Assembly (NCBI GenBank): GCA_039621445.1
Contig: CP154954.1
Span: 66,870,714-66,934,713, forward strand
Reading direction: 5' to 3'
Length of the DNA stretch: 64,000 nt
Source: Euglena gracilis
Taxonomy: Eukaryota; Euglenida; Euglenophyceae; Euglenales
Both the position numbers and the translations under genes were made by a program. Positions 1 through 10,059 of this stretch are shown one piece after another; the stretch's first letter is position 1; the number at the start of each line of letters is the position of its first letter. The notes under the pieces are model-generated. The model had not been told where the DNA came from, ran no database searches, and saw only the letters and a program-made list of their open reading frames with translations.

Positions 1-65
1 CTCCAAGACAGAGCTGCTTGAAAGCACATACTCTCTTAGAAATGGAAGACCGGCCATGGAGGCGT

Positions 66-182
66 GCGGACGGACGGACGGACGGACGGACGGACGGACG
101 GACGGACGGCTAGAGAAAATTCCTTTCACCTGGACGGACGGCTGGACAGGGTGCATTTTGGCTGGACGGACGGACGGCTAGG
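66..182. repeat. GGAC tetranucleotide repeat
   Basis: Two blocks of tandem GGAC units, near 66-112 and 134-180, are separated by a short A/T-richer spacer. They translate as monotonous Thr-Asp-Gly-Arg, so ORFs across them are meaningless. The same ggacgga units return at about 1655-1670, next to the hAT remnant, which suggests one minisatellite-like family. Confidence 0.85.
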
Positions 183-1654
183 TTGGTCTCAAAAATCGCG
201 AAAGGTCCAGCGCAGGCGACCACGCCTGGTATTTCCTAATTGTATGTCAGAAAAGTGTTTCTCCCTCTTGGAGTTCCTTGTTTATCTTTATTCTGACTTC
301 AGGTACAAACTATTTGAAGGACAAGGAATGCAGTCATGCAAGAGTTTTTGAACATTGAAGCAGGTACGCCCATCTAAAAGTGTCTTTTAAAGAATGTTTC
401 TATTGGTCTTTTCTAGTGCATCTGGACCACTTTCAAAAATTTGGCATTTTCTCCAAAATTTGGTCCGCTGGGTGACAATTTTGAGTCCCACCCTCTTGTG
501 TGGCATGTCTTCTGTTGGGAGTTCTGTTTTTTATATCATTTTCTGAGCGTCCTCGTTGTTTTCTGGTCGTGTTTTACAGTTTTGGAACTTTTGCTGCCAT
601 TTCACAGAGCTCCAGCTGCAGTTCTGTGTCTTGGGCCTGCTGATTTGGGGACATTTTGGCCTTGCATTCTGTGTTTTTTCGCTTTCCAATTTTCTTTCCT
701 TCACCTTCAAACTGCAAATCTGTAAATTGAACCCCCGAACTGCCATTGCGTCATGTTTTTTTGTACCACATTGCCTGTCATCTTTTTTTGTCTTTCGTCT
801 GTCATCCTTGCCTCACAGGTTGAAGTGTGAAGAAGCAGAAGATGAACCAAGAAGAGACGAAGAGTAATGAAGTGAAGGAATTTAAACTGTTTTTGTCTTT
901 GTCAGGGTCCTTTGGCATTTTACAGAAAAACACAGGACCCTGTTGCTGTAAACTGTGCTCTCTTTGTTGCAATGTTCACCTTTGCTTTTTGCCTTTGCAG
1001 TTCAACAAGGTTGTTTGATTGTTTTTTTGCCCAGAAAAAGGCTTTGTTGAGCCTTCTTGTTCTGAAAACATTCTGTTGAGCCCCCCCCCCCAGTTTGGTG
1101 CCATCTTGGGCCAGACCGCGGGCCCACCAGGGTTCCCGTTCTTTTTGTTTTAAAACAAAGCAAAAAAAACTTTCATGAATAAAAAACGGTTTAAAAATGG
1201 TTTTTTGTTTTAAAAAAGGGTGAAATAAAACACCACAAATAGGAAAAAAACCTGTTTTAAACAACGTGTTTAAAAACAGCCCGGGAACCTTGGGGCGGGC
1301 CCACGTGTTGGTTTTTGTTCTAAAAGAATTCTTTGAGACTGCCCCAGTTTGGGAAGCACTTTTTATGCCACAGGTGGGAACCAGTTTTGGTGCCACACGT
1401 GGGGACCAGTTTTTTGGGGGCTCCCTCCGTCAGGCTTCTTTTTTTTGTCCGGAGCACCCGTGGTATAAAGCCAACAGGCGGGCTGCAGTTCGGTCTGAAC
1501 ATTCAGCCAGGTGACCTTGGCGCGCAAGTTTTGGCACGGGGGGACTTAGTCCCGCTCAGAACACACACACTTTTTCCTTCTCCAGCCATGACTGCGTGCG
1601 GCGTGCGTATTGTTTGGTCTGGATAGCCGGGCGGCTAGCGAAAGTGGCTTTCAT
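183..1654. other. No recognisable gene
   Basis: Only short ORFs occur here and none resembles a known protein. The stretch is T-rich up to about 1020, has a poly-C run near 1081-1092, and has alternating A- and T-rich tracts to about 1265. Nothing else can be supported. Confidence 0.6.
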
Positions 1655-1682
1655 CTGGACGGACAGCTGGGGGCAGGCATGT

Positions 1683-1750
1683 TGGCTGGCTAGGTTGGTC
1701 TTCCAGCCGGCTAGGTTGGTCTGGCCAGCCGGCTAAGTTGGTCCGGCCAA
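1683..1750. repeat. Short tandem repeat, GGCTAGGTTGGTC-type
   Basis: About three degenerate copies of a 20- to 25-base unit (ccggctaggttggtc plus spacer) are placed in tandem. They abut the point where the hAT reading frame is lost, so they probably mark the truncation of that gene. Confidence 0.6.
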
Positions 1751-1751
1751 A

Positions 1752-2880
1752 CGCCCCCCATGGTCCAGGAGCAGGTCTTGTGCACATAAGTTTAGTATGT
1801 GTGCTTGGCAGCCATATGTGAAGACCAAGACACCACCAATGCGGCTCCTCATGTTTTCCATGTTGCTGGCATTGGGGGGTCGGCACGCCGTGGCGAGGGG
1901 TCCGGCTAGGGGGGGGGGAGGGGGGTTTTTGGCGTTTTTTTGGCGTGGCGAGGAGGTCCCGGATGGGGGGGGGGGAGGGGTGCGCGGGGGTTTCCCAAGA
2001 AAAATTTCTTTGGCGCGGCTGACATGGCGTGGCGAGGGGGTCTGAAAAGGGGGGGGAGGGGCGGTGAAATGGCGCGGCGAGGGGGTCGGTGAGGGGGGGG
2101 GGAGGGGTGTGCCGACCCCCCATTATCTGTGACGATGCCAACAATGGTGACTCCCAATTTTTCAACCACTTTCGCCATCGCACTCTCCATGACTCCTGCC
2201 AAATAAGCCCCAGTGTGAGGTTTGCCGCTGGTGTCTATGGTCTCCACAAGGTGGTCGTCAACCATGATACCCAAAACCGGATCGTTGTTCAAGTTGGACC
2301 ACCCATCAATCGAAAGGGTACAAAATTGCCCTTGCTTCTCTTTTGCAAATTTGCTCCATTCTTCAGAAAAAACGTCTTCCAATATCCGACCACCAATGGC
2401 ACGACGCCCAGGAATGTCTATCCCAGAACGAGCCATGTCCATCATGGACAGATACTGTCGGTTCTCCACGATGGAGAAGGCAGAGTTTGTTGCGTACACA
2501 AAGCGTCCCACTTGGCGCTCGAACTTTTCGACCTTGAAGAAATTTCAAAAAAAGAAAATATAGCAGGACAGGTACCTCACCTGAATGTTTGTCGGACCAA
2601 ATGAAAGAACTTTTTGCACCCGTGGCTTCTTTGTCTTCGGATCTTCACTTGGTGGCTCCCACAACTTCATCTCATGCAGCTTCTCACACTCATTGGCATG
2701 AGATCGAAGCCTGTCCGTCACACCTTGGAAACAAAAATCTGAGAAAATGCTTGCAAAATTTCATGGCAAACCGGACACAACTTGGGCACATCCCTTGCAA
2801 GTGCCAACGTAGTAAGATTTTCCTTCAGCCTTGGACTTTGCAAAGCACCTCCAAACAACATCCCCATAACGGCCAGGCAT
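1752..2880 (-). pseudogene. hAT transposase with BED zinc finger, truncated and interrupted
   Basis: A good gene model can be built on the minus strand. Exon 1 (2880-2772, from an ATG) starts the BED finger, with a D-V-V-W-R-C-F lead and the CKGC cysteines. A 48-base intron (2771-2724) follows. Exon 2 (2723-2581) completes the finger with SHANEC. A second 48-base intron (2580-2533; CAG|GTGAGG to TTCAAG|) leads to exon 3 (2532 onward). Both splices keep frame exactly. Exon 3 carries hAT core motifs: DGWSN, GIVTDN (likely a catalytic Asp) and, after the inserted element, YGCQAHILNL. A 248-bp element at 1874-2121 interrupts the frame directly after TDN. Beyond about 1752 the frame runs into tandem repeats, so the C-terminal half, including the dimerisation region, is missing. 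The copy cannot encode a full transposase. Identification as hAT is from motif pattern and is strong; the subfamily is not resolved. Confidence 0.85.
1874..2121. mobile_element. 248-bp inverted-repeat element (copy 1) with 3-bp ATT duplication
   Basis: The ends are GGGGGGTCGGCACGCC and the inverse of GGGGGGTCGGCACACC. ATT flanks both sides (1871-1873 and 2122-2124). Removing the element and one ATT restores the hAT frame as Thr-Asp-Asn-Ala-Ser, which proves it is an insertion. Inside are G-rich subrepeats of the form ggcgtggcgagg. It has no coding capacity, so it must have been moved in trans. A 3-bp target duplication with G-rich termini recalls PIF/Harbinger or CMC elements, but the superfamily is not established. 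Confidence 0.85.
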
Positions 2881-2989
2881 GAGAAAATAGCTATAAAAGT
2901 GACAGAAAAAAATGCAACAATTCCAAGATCATGTTGGGAACATCCCAAAAAAAAATGAAAAATTTTTTCCACCATACCCCCGCTGGCGT

Positions 2990-3072
2990 TTTTTTGACTT
3001 TTTTTTAAAAAAAAACACAAAAAAAACCAAAAAAAAAACCGTTTTTTGTTTTTTTTGTTTTTTTTTTTTTGA
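2990..3072. repeat. Low-complexity A-rich and T-rich tracts
   Basis: Long runs of T and A with scattered C or G lie just upstream of the hAT gene. There is no coding content. Confidence 0.8.
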
Positions 3073-3263
3073 CTGCCGGATTTGGTTACGTATGACACAA
3101 TTTTTTCCGTTTGACACCAACCCACGTTTGACCAGGGTTGGTGTCACTGACGATCCCGCCTTTCCAAAACGACAACAAAATTACAATGGTCAAAATGACA
3201 ATTCCATTCCTGCATTGGAGTTGTAGCAGACAAGATGGTGACGAAGGTTGTCCATGGCCTTTG

Positions 3264-3417
3264 TGCAACGGGGGTGACAGCCGCCCAAGACATTGCATCA
3301 GCAAGCCACAAAGTGTGCAACGGGGGTGACAGCCGCCCAAGACATTGCATCAGCAAGCCACAAAGTGTGCAACGGGGGTGACAGCCGCCCAAGCTTTTGC
3401 ATCGGCAAGCCACAAAG
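3264..3417. repeat. 52-bp tandem repeat, three copies
   Basis: The unit begins tgtgcaacgggggtgacag and ends in gcaagccacaaag. Copies start near 3264, 3316 and 3368 and are nearly identical, the last diverging at its 3' end. No spacers or associated genes suggest any special array; it is a minisatellite. Confidence 0.9.
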
Positions 3418-3495
3418 AACGTGTCCAATTGTTGATGGAATGAAAAACAGCCCCCCCTGGGGGTCTCAAAACCTTGCCAACCCATGTGTCGCATT

Positions 3496-3723
3496 GGGGG
3501 GTCGGCACGCCGTGGCGAGGTTTCCGGCTAGGGGGAGGGGGGAGGGGGTTTTTGGCGTGGCGAGGTGGTCCTGGATGGGGTGGGGGAGGGGTGCGTGGGG
3601 GTTTGCCAAGAAAATTTTCTTTGGCGGGCCGGACCTGGTGTAGCGAAGGGGTCTGAAAAGAGGACGGGGAGGGGGGGGGTAAAATGGCGTGGCGAGGGGG
3701 GGGGAAGGGTGTGCCGACCCCCC
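3496..3723. mobile_element. 228-bp inverted-repeat element (copy 2) with ATT duplication
   Basis: This is the second copy of the family found inside the hAT gene. It has the same GGGGGGTCGGCAC termini, the same internal ggcgtggcgagg subrepeats, and ATT at 3493-3495 and 3724-3726. It differs by small indels in G runs. There is no ORF of its own. Confidence 0.85.
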
Positions 3724-3726
3724 ATT

Positions 3727-5639
3727 GGCCGTTCAATAATGGTTCATGATAGCCCCGGCACAGGTGAGCCAGTGTGTTTATCATGTGCGCCAGCGGTCAG
3801 CACTTCATAAGGAATGAATGCATGGTTTCATTGGCTTTTAGGGGCGTTGTTGAATTGAACAGATTGAATCATGACCTTGCAACTTTGAAGAAAGTTGTTT
3901 TCGCCCACATTCTGCCCACCATTTTTGTGTGAGGGGTCGGCGGTTCTTTCAAGAGAGAGACATCTGAAACCCACGTTTCTCCTCGGGGGAATACATTCCA
4001 GAGCAGCACTAGCGAGCGAAAGGCACACATTTGTATCTTTGGGGACACCTCGGTCCTGCAGGCCCAAATCAAACCATTGGCACCCAAATGGTTTATTTCG
4101 GAGGAAAAATAACAACAATTCGCATTAAAAAGAATTCAACCCCCCTTGCACTGATGTTCATAGGTGAAATTCACTCGGCCGGGGTAGAACCTCCAAAGGG
4201 ATTTTTGATAATGGAAAAGGTCATCACGGGGAAGCACAGCTTCACTCAAACCGTGCCCCGAGCCCAGGAAAATGTCTCTTTTGGTCCTCGCCACCAGGAG
4301 AAACTCCTCGTGACTCCCTGTGCGCTCACAGGTCAGCGGTGATTATGAATGGATAACCAAAGAACAACACGAAGGCTTTGAAAAAGATAGGAACAAAAGA
4401 AAATGCAACAGGAGACCTCCCTCAAATTGCTACTACCAATACTACCTCAAATTGAACAGCATTCAATGATGCTACGTCAAATTCACCTTGACGGGCTGAA
4501 ACTTTGTAAAAAAAAAAACGATGACCGCTTTAAAATTAGTTCAAAACTTCGGAAGTTTTGAGTCAAAGCACTCTCAGATGGTACAAAAAAGAAGCATTCC
4601 GGGAAATTGTTCACAAAATTGTGCAATCAAAATAATCCTCTTATCTCAAAAAGCTTGTTCCTGTGGTTCAGAAGACGAGGTGAATTTGGGGAGATACTCA
4701 CGCTTTTGGGTGAAGGAAATTACGACTGTCGTCTTCTCGCGACCACATTTTGTGAGCTCTTTCGGAATTGCCATTTTGATTCGCACGGAAATAGTCGCGT
4801 TTTTGGCGTGATTGTTTATTTATGGAACTTTAATAAAGATTGGAGTGCAACTTAAGGACAGCAGTTCAAGGTTTCAAAAACGCTTTCTTCATGGTGCTGT
4901 GGTGTTTGGTGAAAACCACAGGATCCTGTTGTACTTCGTCGATTTACGCTTGCTTTTGAGGAGGTCAAGGTCATGCCTTGTTTTCCTCACTTGGGTGTCC
5001 AGGGATGGAGGGAGGAATCTCGCAAAATCGCCACAGCCCGCCAATTGTTGGCCTTTTTTGGACCCTTGTCCACCGGCCGGGCCCAAATTGCGAACCCTGA
5101 ATTAGTTGGACGGGATGGAATTGGATTTCAATTTTAATTGTTGCGTCAGGAAACTGCCCCTCCCAATGCCAATCTCCCCAAGTGACAATTTGTCAATTCA
5201 GGCCAAACCACCCCCAAAAATATTTCAATCCCTCATGGGCAACACAAATGCCAGAGGGGTGAAGAGGATGGGAGATGAACCACCGCATGGCCAAAAAAAT
5301 CTGGACCGAAAAAAATATTTTGGGCAAAAAGGGACCGAAAAGAAGCCACCTTTGCGAGTGGGGCACAAAGAACTGAAATATTTGACCATGTAAGTGTTGT
5401 TTTTAAAGCATTTTTAAAATTTTCAAGCACTCGAAAAAAGGCTCCTCGGCCCCTTCCCTCTCGGTCTGCCTCGGAGGAGGGCCAGGCCCTCCATGTTTTT
5501 CAAGGGGCGGGGGCGGAAATGCCCTCGGGATTGTGGCGGAGTGTCCCAGTAATAGCCCCGTGGCTATTTTTCGGCGGTGGGTTTATAGAAGGTTGGTGAA
5601 TTTGTATTTAGCATGCCTTTTGAGGAAGGTTCAAGACCA
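3727..5639. other. No recognisable gene
   Basis: Several ORFs under 105 codons are present on both strands. None has a recognisable motif or consistent frame, and no inverted or direct repeats stand out. Confidence 0.5.
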
Positions 5640-5784
5640 GACACCTTGGGCTCCGCACTTGTGTACCTTGTGAGGCCATGGGTTGTTCGCCGGCGGGGAA
5701 AAAAATACATGGCCTCACAAGGTCTTTGAGCTTCGCCCCTCGGTGTCCTTCCTCCCTTGTCGGTTTCCCTCGAGGGGGCACGAC
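5640..5784 (+). mobile_element. 145-bp internally deleted DIRS derivative
   Basis: It begins GACACCTTGGGCTCCGCAC, which matches the left end of the full element starting at 5782. It ends with a sequence matching the right end of that element (compare 12423-12503), finishing in GAC. Nothing of the interior remains. The GAC at 5782-5784 is shared with the left end of the complete element, so the two are fused head to tail. A 15-bp inverted repeat (ccttgtgaggccatg) folds it into a hairpin. Confidence 0.75.
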
Positions 5785-6045
5785 ACCTCGGGCTCCGCAC
5801 TTTGCCCTTGTGAGGCCATGCCTTGTTCGCCGGCGGTGCTATTTGGATTTGGTTTGGCCCGGTATGTGCCTTTTGTCGCCGGAGTTAGCTGATTCTTAAT
5901 TTGCGCTTCAACAACCCAGAAGAAAGGAACTTCAATTCAAGAACCTTGACAATTGAAATTGAAAGAGTTAAGTCGATCGAATTATCCGGAAGGTGACGCT
6001 GGTGTAGAATATCAAATCAGAAATTGTTGACATTTCAAGACTTCA

Positions 6046-6957
6046 ATGAAAAATGTAATTGCCAACAGGAAGAAGAGCATCACTGAACAACAAGAACTGG
6101 CTGCCGCTACAGCTGGACGACCTGACGGCGCTGTGCAACCATGGCGATCCGTGGCTGTCCCATCCCCCCCCGAAAAACTTTCTGAAAACCCACCCGGTGA
6201 CAGCCACAGACTTTGGCAGACAGTGGTCAGAAAAACCCGAAGGACACAAAAGACAACAGTCATGCCACTACGGGAAGGGCCATGGAGGCCCATACCCCAG
6301 TTACACCAATACCTTGTTCAAGCTGGGCCATGGAGGCCACAACATCAAACGCCATGGTGGCCGAAGGAACAAAGGCCAGGGTGGCCAACAATACCAAGGC
6401 CAGGGTGGCCGATTCCACAAACAGACTCCCATTGGCAGGGGCAGGACAAGTCCACAACCCCCCCCCCCCAACCATTTCTTCATGACAAAACCTATCAGGG
6501 GAAAAGGAATGGCCCCCACAGGCCCGCCAAGATTTTCAATGGGCATGGCGCCCAAGATCAAAGAGAAGTCAATGGGGACTGTCAAAATTTCTAATTTCTA
6601 GAGGGCCACTGGAGCCAACGTCAAGAGGGCCAGTGGGGCCAGAATTATCATCAAGGCTGGGGCCATCATCATTCTTATAAAGGCCACTGGGCCCATCACC
6701 ATACTCAACAAGTTCAAGACCACTGGGGCCATCAAATATCAGAAGGGGAAAAACCCCAGAAGCTAAAAGGCTGTTCCCCGGCATGGGGTTTCAATGTACT
6801 GTGGCAGCCCCAGGAGGATGCCCCCAAAGGGGCAGTGGAGGACAAGGGGTAACCCCCCCTCAACATTCTTTGTCAATGCCCATGGCAGGGGCAAGCCAAA
6901 ACAAGGGGGAGACTCAAAAAGGGGCCCCTGTGGTATGTCAATCGACAACACCAATGA
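6046..6957 (+). pseudogene. DIRS-A gag-like ORF, Gly/His/Trp-rich
   Basis: One frame runs from the ATG at 6046 to a TGA at 6955, broken only by TAA at 6592 and TAA at 6850. Between and after these stops it keeps the same style of short G-H-W and G-Q-W repeats (6601-6735), typical of a low-complexity nucleic-acid-binding tail. In the first part an overlapping frame (from 6059) also gives a plausible GHGG/GQGG-rich peptide, so a frameshift near 6250-6590 is possible. Position upstream of reverse transcriptase matches gag in DIRS elements. No capsid fold or zinc knuckle is visible. Function is inferred from position and composition only. Confidence 0.5.
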
Positions 6958-7059
6958 CAAAGTGGAGGATCGGAGAGACTGTGAGCAGAACGTGCACACA
7001 CCCCCAACCACGTTGGAGATCAGGCAGTAGACTTTGGTCATTGTGACTCCCCCCCCCCT

Positions 7060-7402
7060 ATGGTGAAGTTCACCGTTTGGAAGTTCACCGGGGGGTCCCG
7101 GACCCCCCCCCCTCTGCCTAACCCATCGGTGAACTTCACCGGTGAAGTTCACCAAGAGAGCACTTTTTTGGCCAAAAATGGCCAAAAATGGCATTTTGGG
7201 CAAGTTTTCGGAAATTTCGATAAAATTCCATGAAGCATCAACCTCAAAATGACCATTTTGAGAGGAAAGGAGCAAAATTTTACCCCTGAAAATTTCACCC
7301 CCAACCATCAAAATGGTGAAGTTCACCGGTGAACTTCACCGGTGAACTTCACCGCCGAAAGTACCCCCCCCCGGTGAATGTTCACCGGTGAACTTCACCG
7401 GG
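7060..7402. repeat. Cluster of GGTGAAGTTCACC palindromes
   Basis: About nine copies of the 13-base palindrome GGTGAAGTTCACC or GGTGAACTTCACC, two with small changes, lie in four groups (about 7061-7090, 7125-7155, 7313-7355, 7371-7400). They are bordered by G and C runs and enclose a CCAAAAATGGCC repeat. They sit in DIRS-A between the gag-like and RT regions and have no coding sense. Confidence 0.8.
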
Positions 7403-7694
7403 GGGTCCACAGCCCCCCCCCCCACCCCTGCCTAACCTCCGTTTAGAGAATGCTCAAACCCCAGGGGCACCAGGGGTGCGATGTCCAACACCCCCCACCC
7501 AGCACCCAGAAAATCATCTAGAAAATCATCTAGTTGGGAAAATACATTCCTTGGAGGAAAAATGGGGAGACACCCCCCTGTACCAGAGACATCAGAAAAG
7601 TCTAAAATGGTGGACAAACCCCCCCCAGCAACATGTCAATTGATAAAAAAATTGAATTCAACCCCCCTCGGTGAATCCCCCAAACAGGGGGTAG

Positions 7695-9290
7695 CTTTAA
7701 ATCGTAGGACACTTAATTCGGTTTGACATTTAACTCGGTCTGGATTAAATCCGTTTTAATCCAGCGAGGTTCGGGTATAAGACCGGATTCAATCCAGCGA
7801 GTGAAACCGCTATCGAGGTAACTCCTAATTTGCAAGCGACGGCTTGGAGCAAGGTCCCCCACAGGGGAGTGTTTAAAAGCGGTTTAAAAGGTTCTTTTTA
7901 AAAGTCCGATGCACGACAACCATTTTCAACTTTTAGGTGTTGGAACTGATGTGATGTGGTCACTTTCGCACCCAACAACTTGATCACTGAAGTCAAGTCT
8001 ATGGAGACCACGAGGCTCTGAGGGAAGCTGTCCCTGATGACAACCTTGGTTTCAACGTGAAGACCGCGTCTGTCAAGGATGTGCGCCGTGGTTATGTGGC
8101 CCCGACACCAAGGAAGCTGCTGATTTCACTGCCCATGTAAGCCTCTCTTCAATGTTTTTCTGTCTGGCTTGTTTCTTGTCTGGCTTCAAAAATGTTTCTG
8201 GTTGGTGACATTCTGTGCGCTTCTTCAGTTCATCATTCTGAACTACACGATCAGATTGTCAACGGTTATGCCCCCGTGCTGGAGTGCCACATTACCTGCA
8301 AGTTCACCACCCAAACAAAGATTGACTTGGGCCATGCATGGGAACAATCAAGACTCAGGATTTGCCAAGCGAATTCCACAGGTGTTTTTGTTTGTCCTCC
8401 CAGATACTCCCTTTTCAGCCCCTTTTTTACCCAGTTCTGTCCTCCAGAAAGTCCCGATCTCCCCCCCCGACATGACTTCCTGTTTTGAGTCCCCCCCCCT
8501 GAATATGTCTACAGTTGTGGAGGCTGTCAAACCCTGGAAGTGATGGTCCTGGCATGACCAGGTTATTCGTCAGGGAGTTGTGGACCGAAGTTGAGATTTA
8601 AACTACTAAGCGAACTGCAGTTGATTCCCACGAGCATTTCTGTTTTCAGTGCATGGGACAAAATTTTTGTACTAGACACATTGGATAATTCTGGGAAAAA
8701 TGTTTACTTCCATCCGGCATTTTTTCTTTTTTTCCCAAATTTGAGGCACCTCCTTCCAGTCTGGTTTTTAAAGACCCCGGAAGGCCAGGGTGAAGGTAAA
8801 GTCGTTTTTCAACTGGTGCATTTTTTTGTACTATAGCGCTGTTTGTTTCAGTTTCAGTGGGTTGTGTTTTTGCTCAAATTTCTTTTTTAATTTCCTGTGA
8901 ACCTTCTTTCGGTGTTTGGCAAAATGTTGTTTCAGGCAGGCTTTGTTCACCTTGGCTCGTTGTTTTTTGTTTTGGTCTTAGGCACACCTTAGGTAAATAT
9001 TTAAATTCCGCAAAAAAATGACACACGCCGCCCTGCAAGTTAATTCAGCTTTTTTGCACTTTTTCATTTTTCTGGGGACTCCAATTTTTTTTGACTGTTT
9101 TTCCCGTTCCAGTCGGGACCAAAATACTTCCGTCCGTTCTACCGAAAAGAGTTACAAAAAAAACAACGTCGGCTCCATGACATTTTTGAACCTTCCTTGG
9201 CCCGGACCGAATTTAATCCGCCGAGGTTTGGTGCCGAAACCGAATTTAATCCTGCGCCTTTAATCCCTACGTATTAAGTACCCGGCGCCT
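7695..9290. mobile_element. Inserted block in DIRS-A with AATCC-rich edges
   Basis: DIRS coding style stops near 7690 and resumes near 9300. Both edges carry related motifs: TTTAATCCAGCGAGG types at about 7745-7810 and TTTAATCCGCCGAGG types at about 9205-9260, two copies each. The block contains an intron-bearing EF-1alpha pseudogene. No clear terminal inverted repeats or target duplication were found, so calling it a transposon is tentative. Confidence 0.4.
7937..8545 (+). pseudogene. EF-1alpha (translation elongation factor) pseudogene fragment with introns
   Basis: EF-1alpha delivers aminoacyl-tRNA to the ribosome. This fragment reads in stretches as its domain 2 to domain 3: [17 protein letters not shown], then [18 protein letters not shown] and [11 protein letters not shown], then EAADFTAH, then NGYAPVLECH and TCKFTTQTKID. 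Single-base indels near 8005 and 8100 break the frame. A canonical intron (GTAAGC at 8137 to CAG at 8228) splits ADFTAH from FIILN and splices in frame. A second intron, perhaps 8382-8514, precedes a piece resembling the end of domain 3. Retained introns mean it was copied at DNA level, or from unspliced RNA, rather than as a processed pseudogene. The N-terminal GTPase domain is absent. Confidence 0.75.
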
Positions 9291-9403
9291 TTAAACTACC
9301 CCGTGTAATTGTCCACCCACCCAAAACCCAGAGCCAACCTGGACCAGAACCAGGCAGAAAAAATTCTGCTGGATTACAAAAAAACTGGGTCAGTGAAATT
9401 AGT

Positions 9404-10045
9404 TTGGGATTCAGAAACCCAGCATTTGATCCCATGGTTTTTAATTTAAAAACCAGAAGGGGGAACAACCAAATGGAGAATGATCAGCGACTGCAGATAA
9501 ATCATTCAGCAGTTTCAAGTAAAACCTTTCAAGTTGGATCATATCCAACACATTTTTCCAGTTTTGGAAAATGCCATTGGGCAGCAAAAATAGACCTAAA
9601 GGATGCCTATTTTCATATTCCATTAAGTCCAGGCCTAAGGCCATTTTTAAGGCGTCAGGTGGGGGGGCAGACCTGGGAGTTTCAAACAAGCTGCTTTGGG
9701 CTAAATGTAATGCCCCAGATTTTCATGTCAGTAAATGAAACGTTCGAAAAACTGTGGAGAAAAAGGGGCATCTAGGTGTTTATTTACCTAAAGGACATTT
9801 TGCTTGTGGCCCCCACCCAAATGGTTCTCAAAGATTTGCTGGATTCTGGGTTCAAAATCAATGTGAAAAGGTCCACCCTGCAGCCCACCCAAGTGGTAAC
9901 CCATATGGGTTTTCAACTGAACTTCCATGAAGGAAAGCTACAGGTGCCCCCCCAGAAAGTCAAAACCATAACAAAGGAGCTGGGAAAAATAGTGAAAAAA
10001 GATTACATGTCAAAAAGGCAATTGGCTGCATTTTGGGCAAAGTAA
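9404..10045 (+). pseudogene. DIRS-A reverse transcriptase, broken
   Basis: Motif A reads KIDLKDAYFH, motif B reads CFGLNVMPQIFMS, and motif C is YLKDILL in place of the usual YLDD, so one catalytic Asp is replaced by Lys. A TAG at 9773-9775 lies just before motif C with the same frame open on both sides. The thumb and connection region continues to 10045. An upstream stretch (about 9455-9520, another frame) reads like the KWRM-SDCRQINH finger motif, so a frameshift separates it from motif A. It is clearly homologous to the RT of DIRS-B at 33.9-34.5 kb. Inactive. Confidence 0.85.
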
Positions 10046-10059
10046 GATGCAACCTAATG

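Noticed and set aside
1635-2183. 182-codon Pro-rich minus-strand ORF
   Set aside because: It runs through the inserted 248-bp element and tandem repeats in a frame other than the hAT frame.
3264-3417. Regular 52-bp repeats as a CRISPR-like array
   Set aside because: The copies are contiguous without unique spacers, there are no cas genes, and the setting is eukaryotic. It is a minisatellite.
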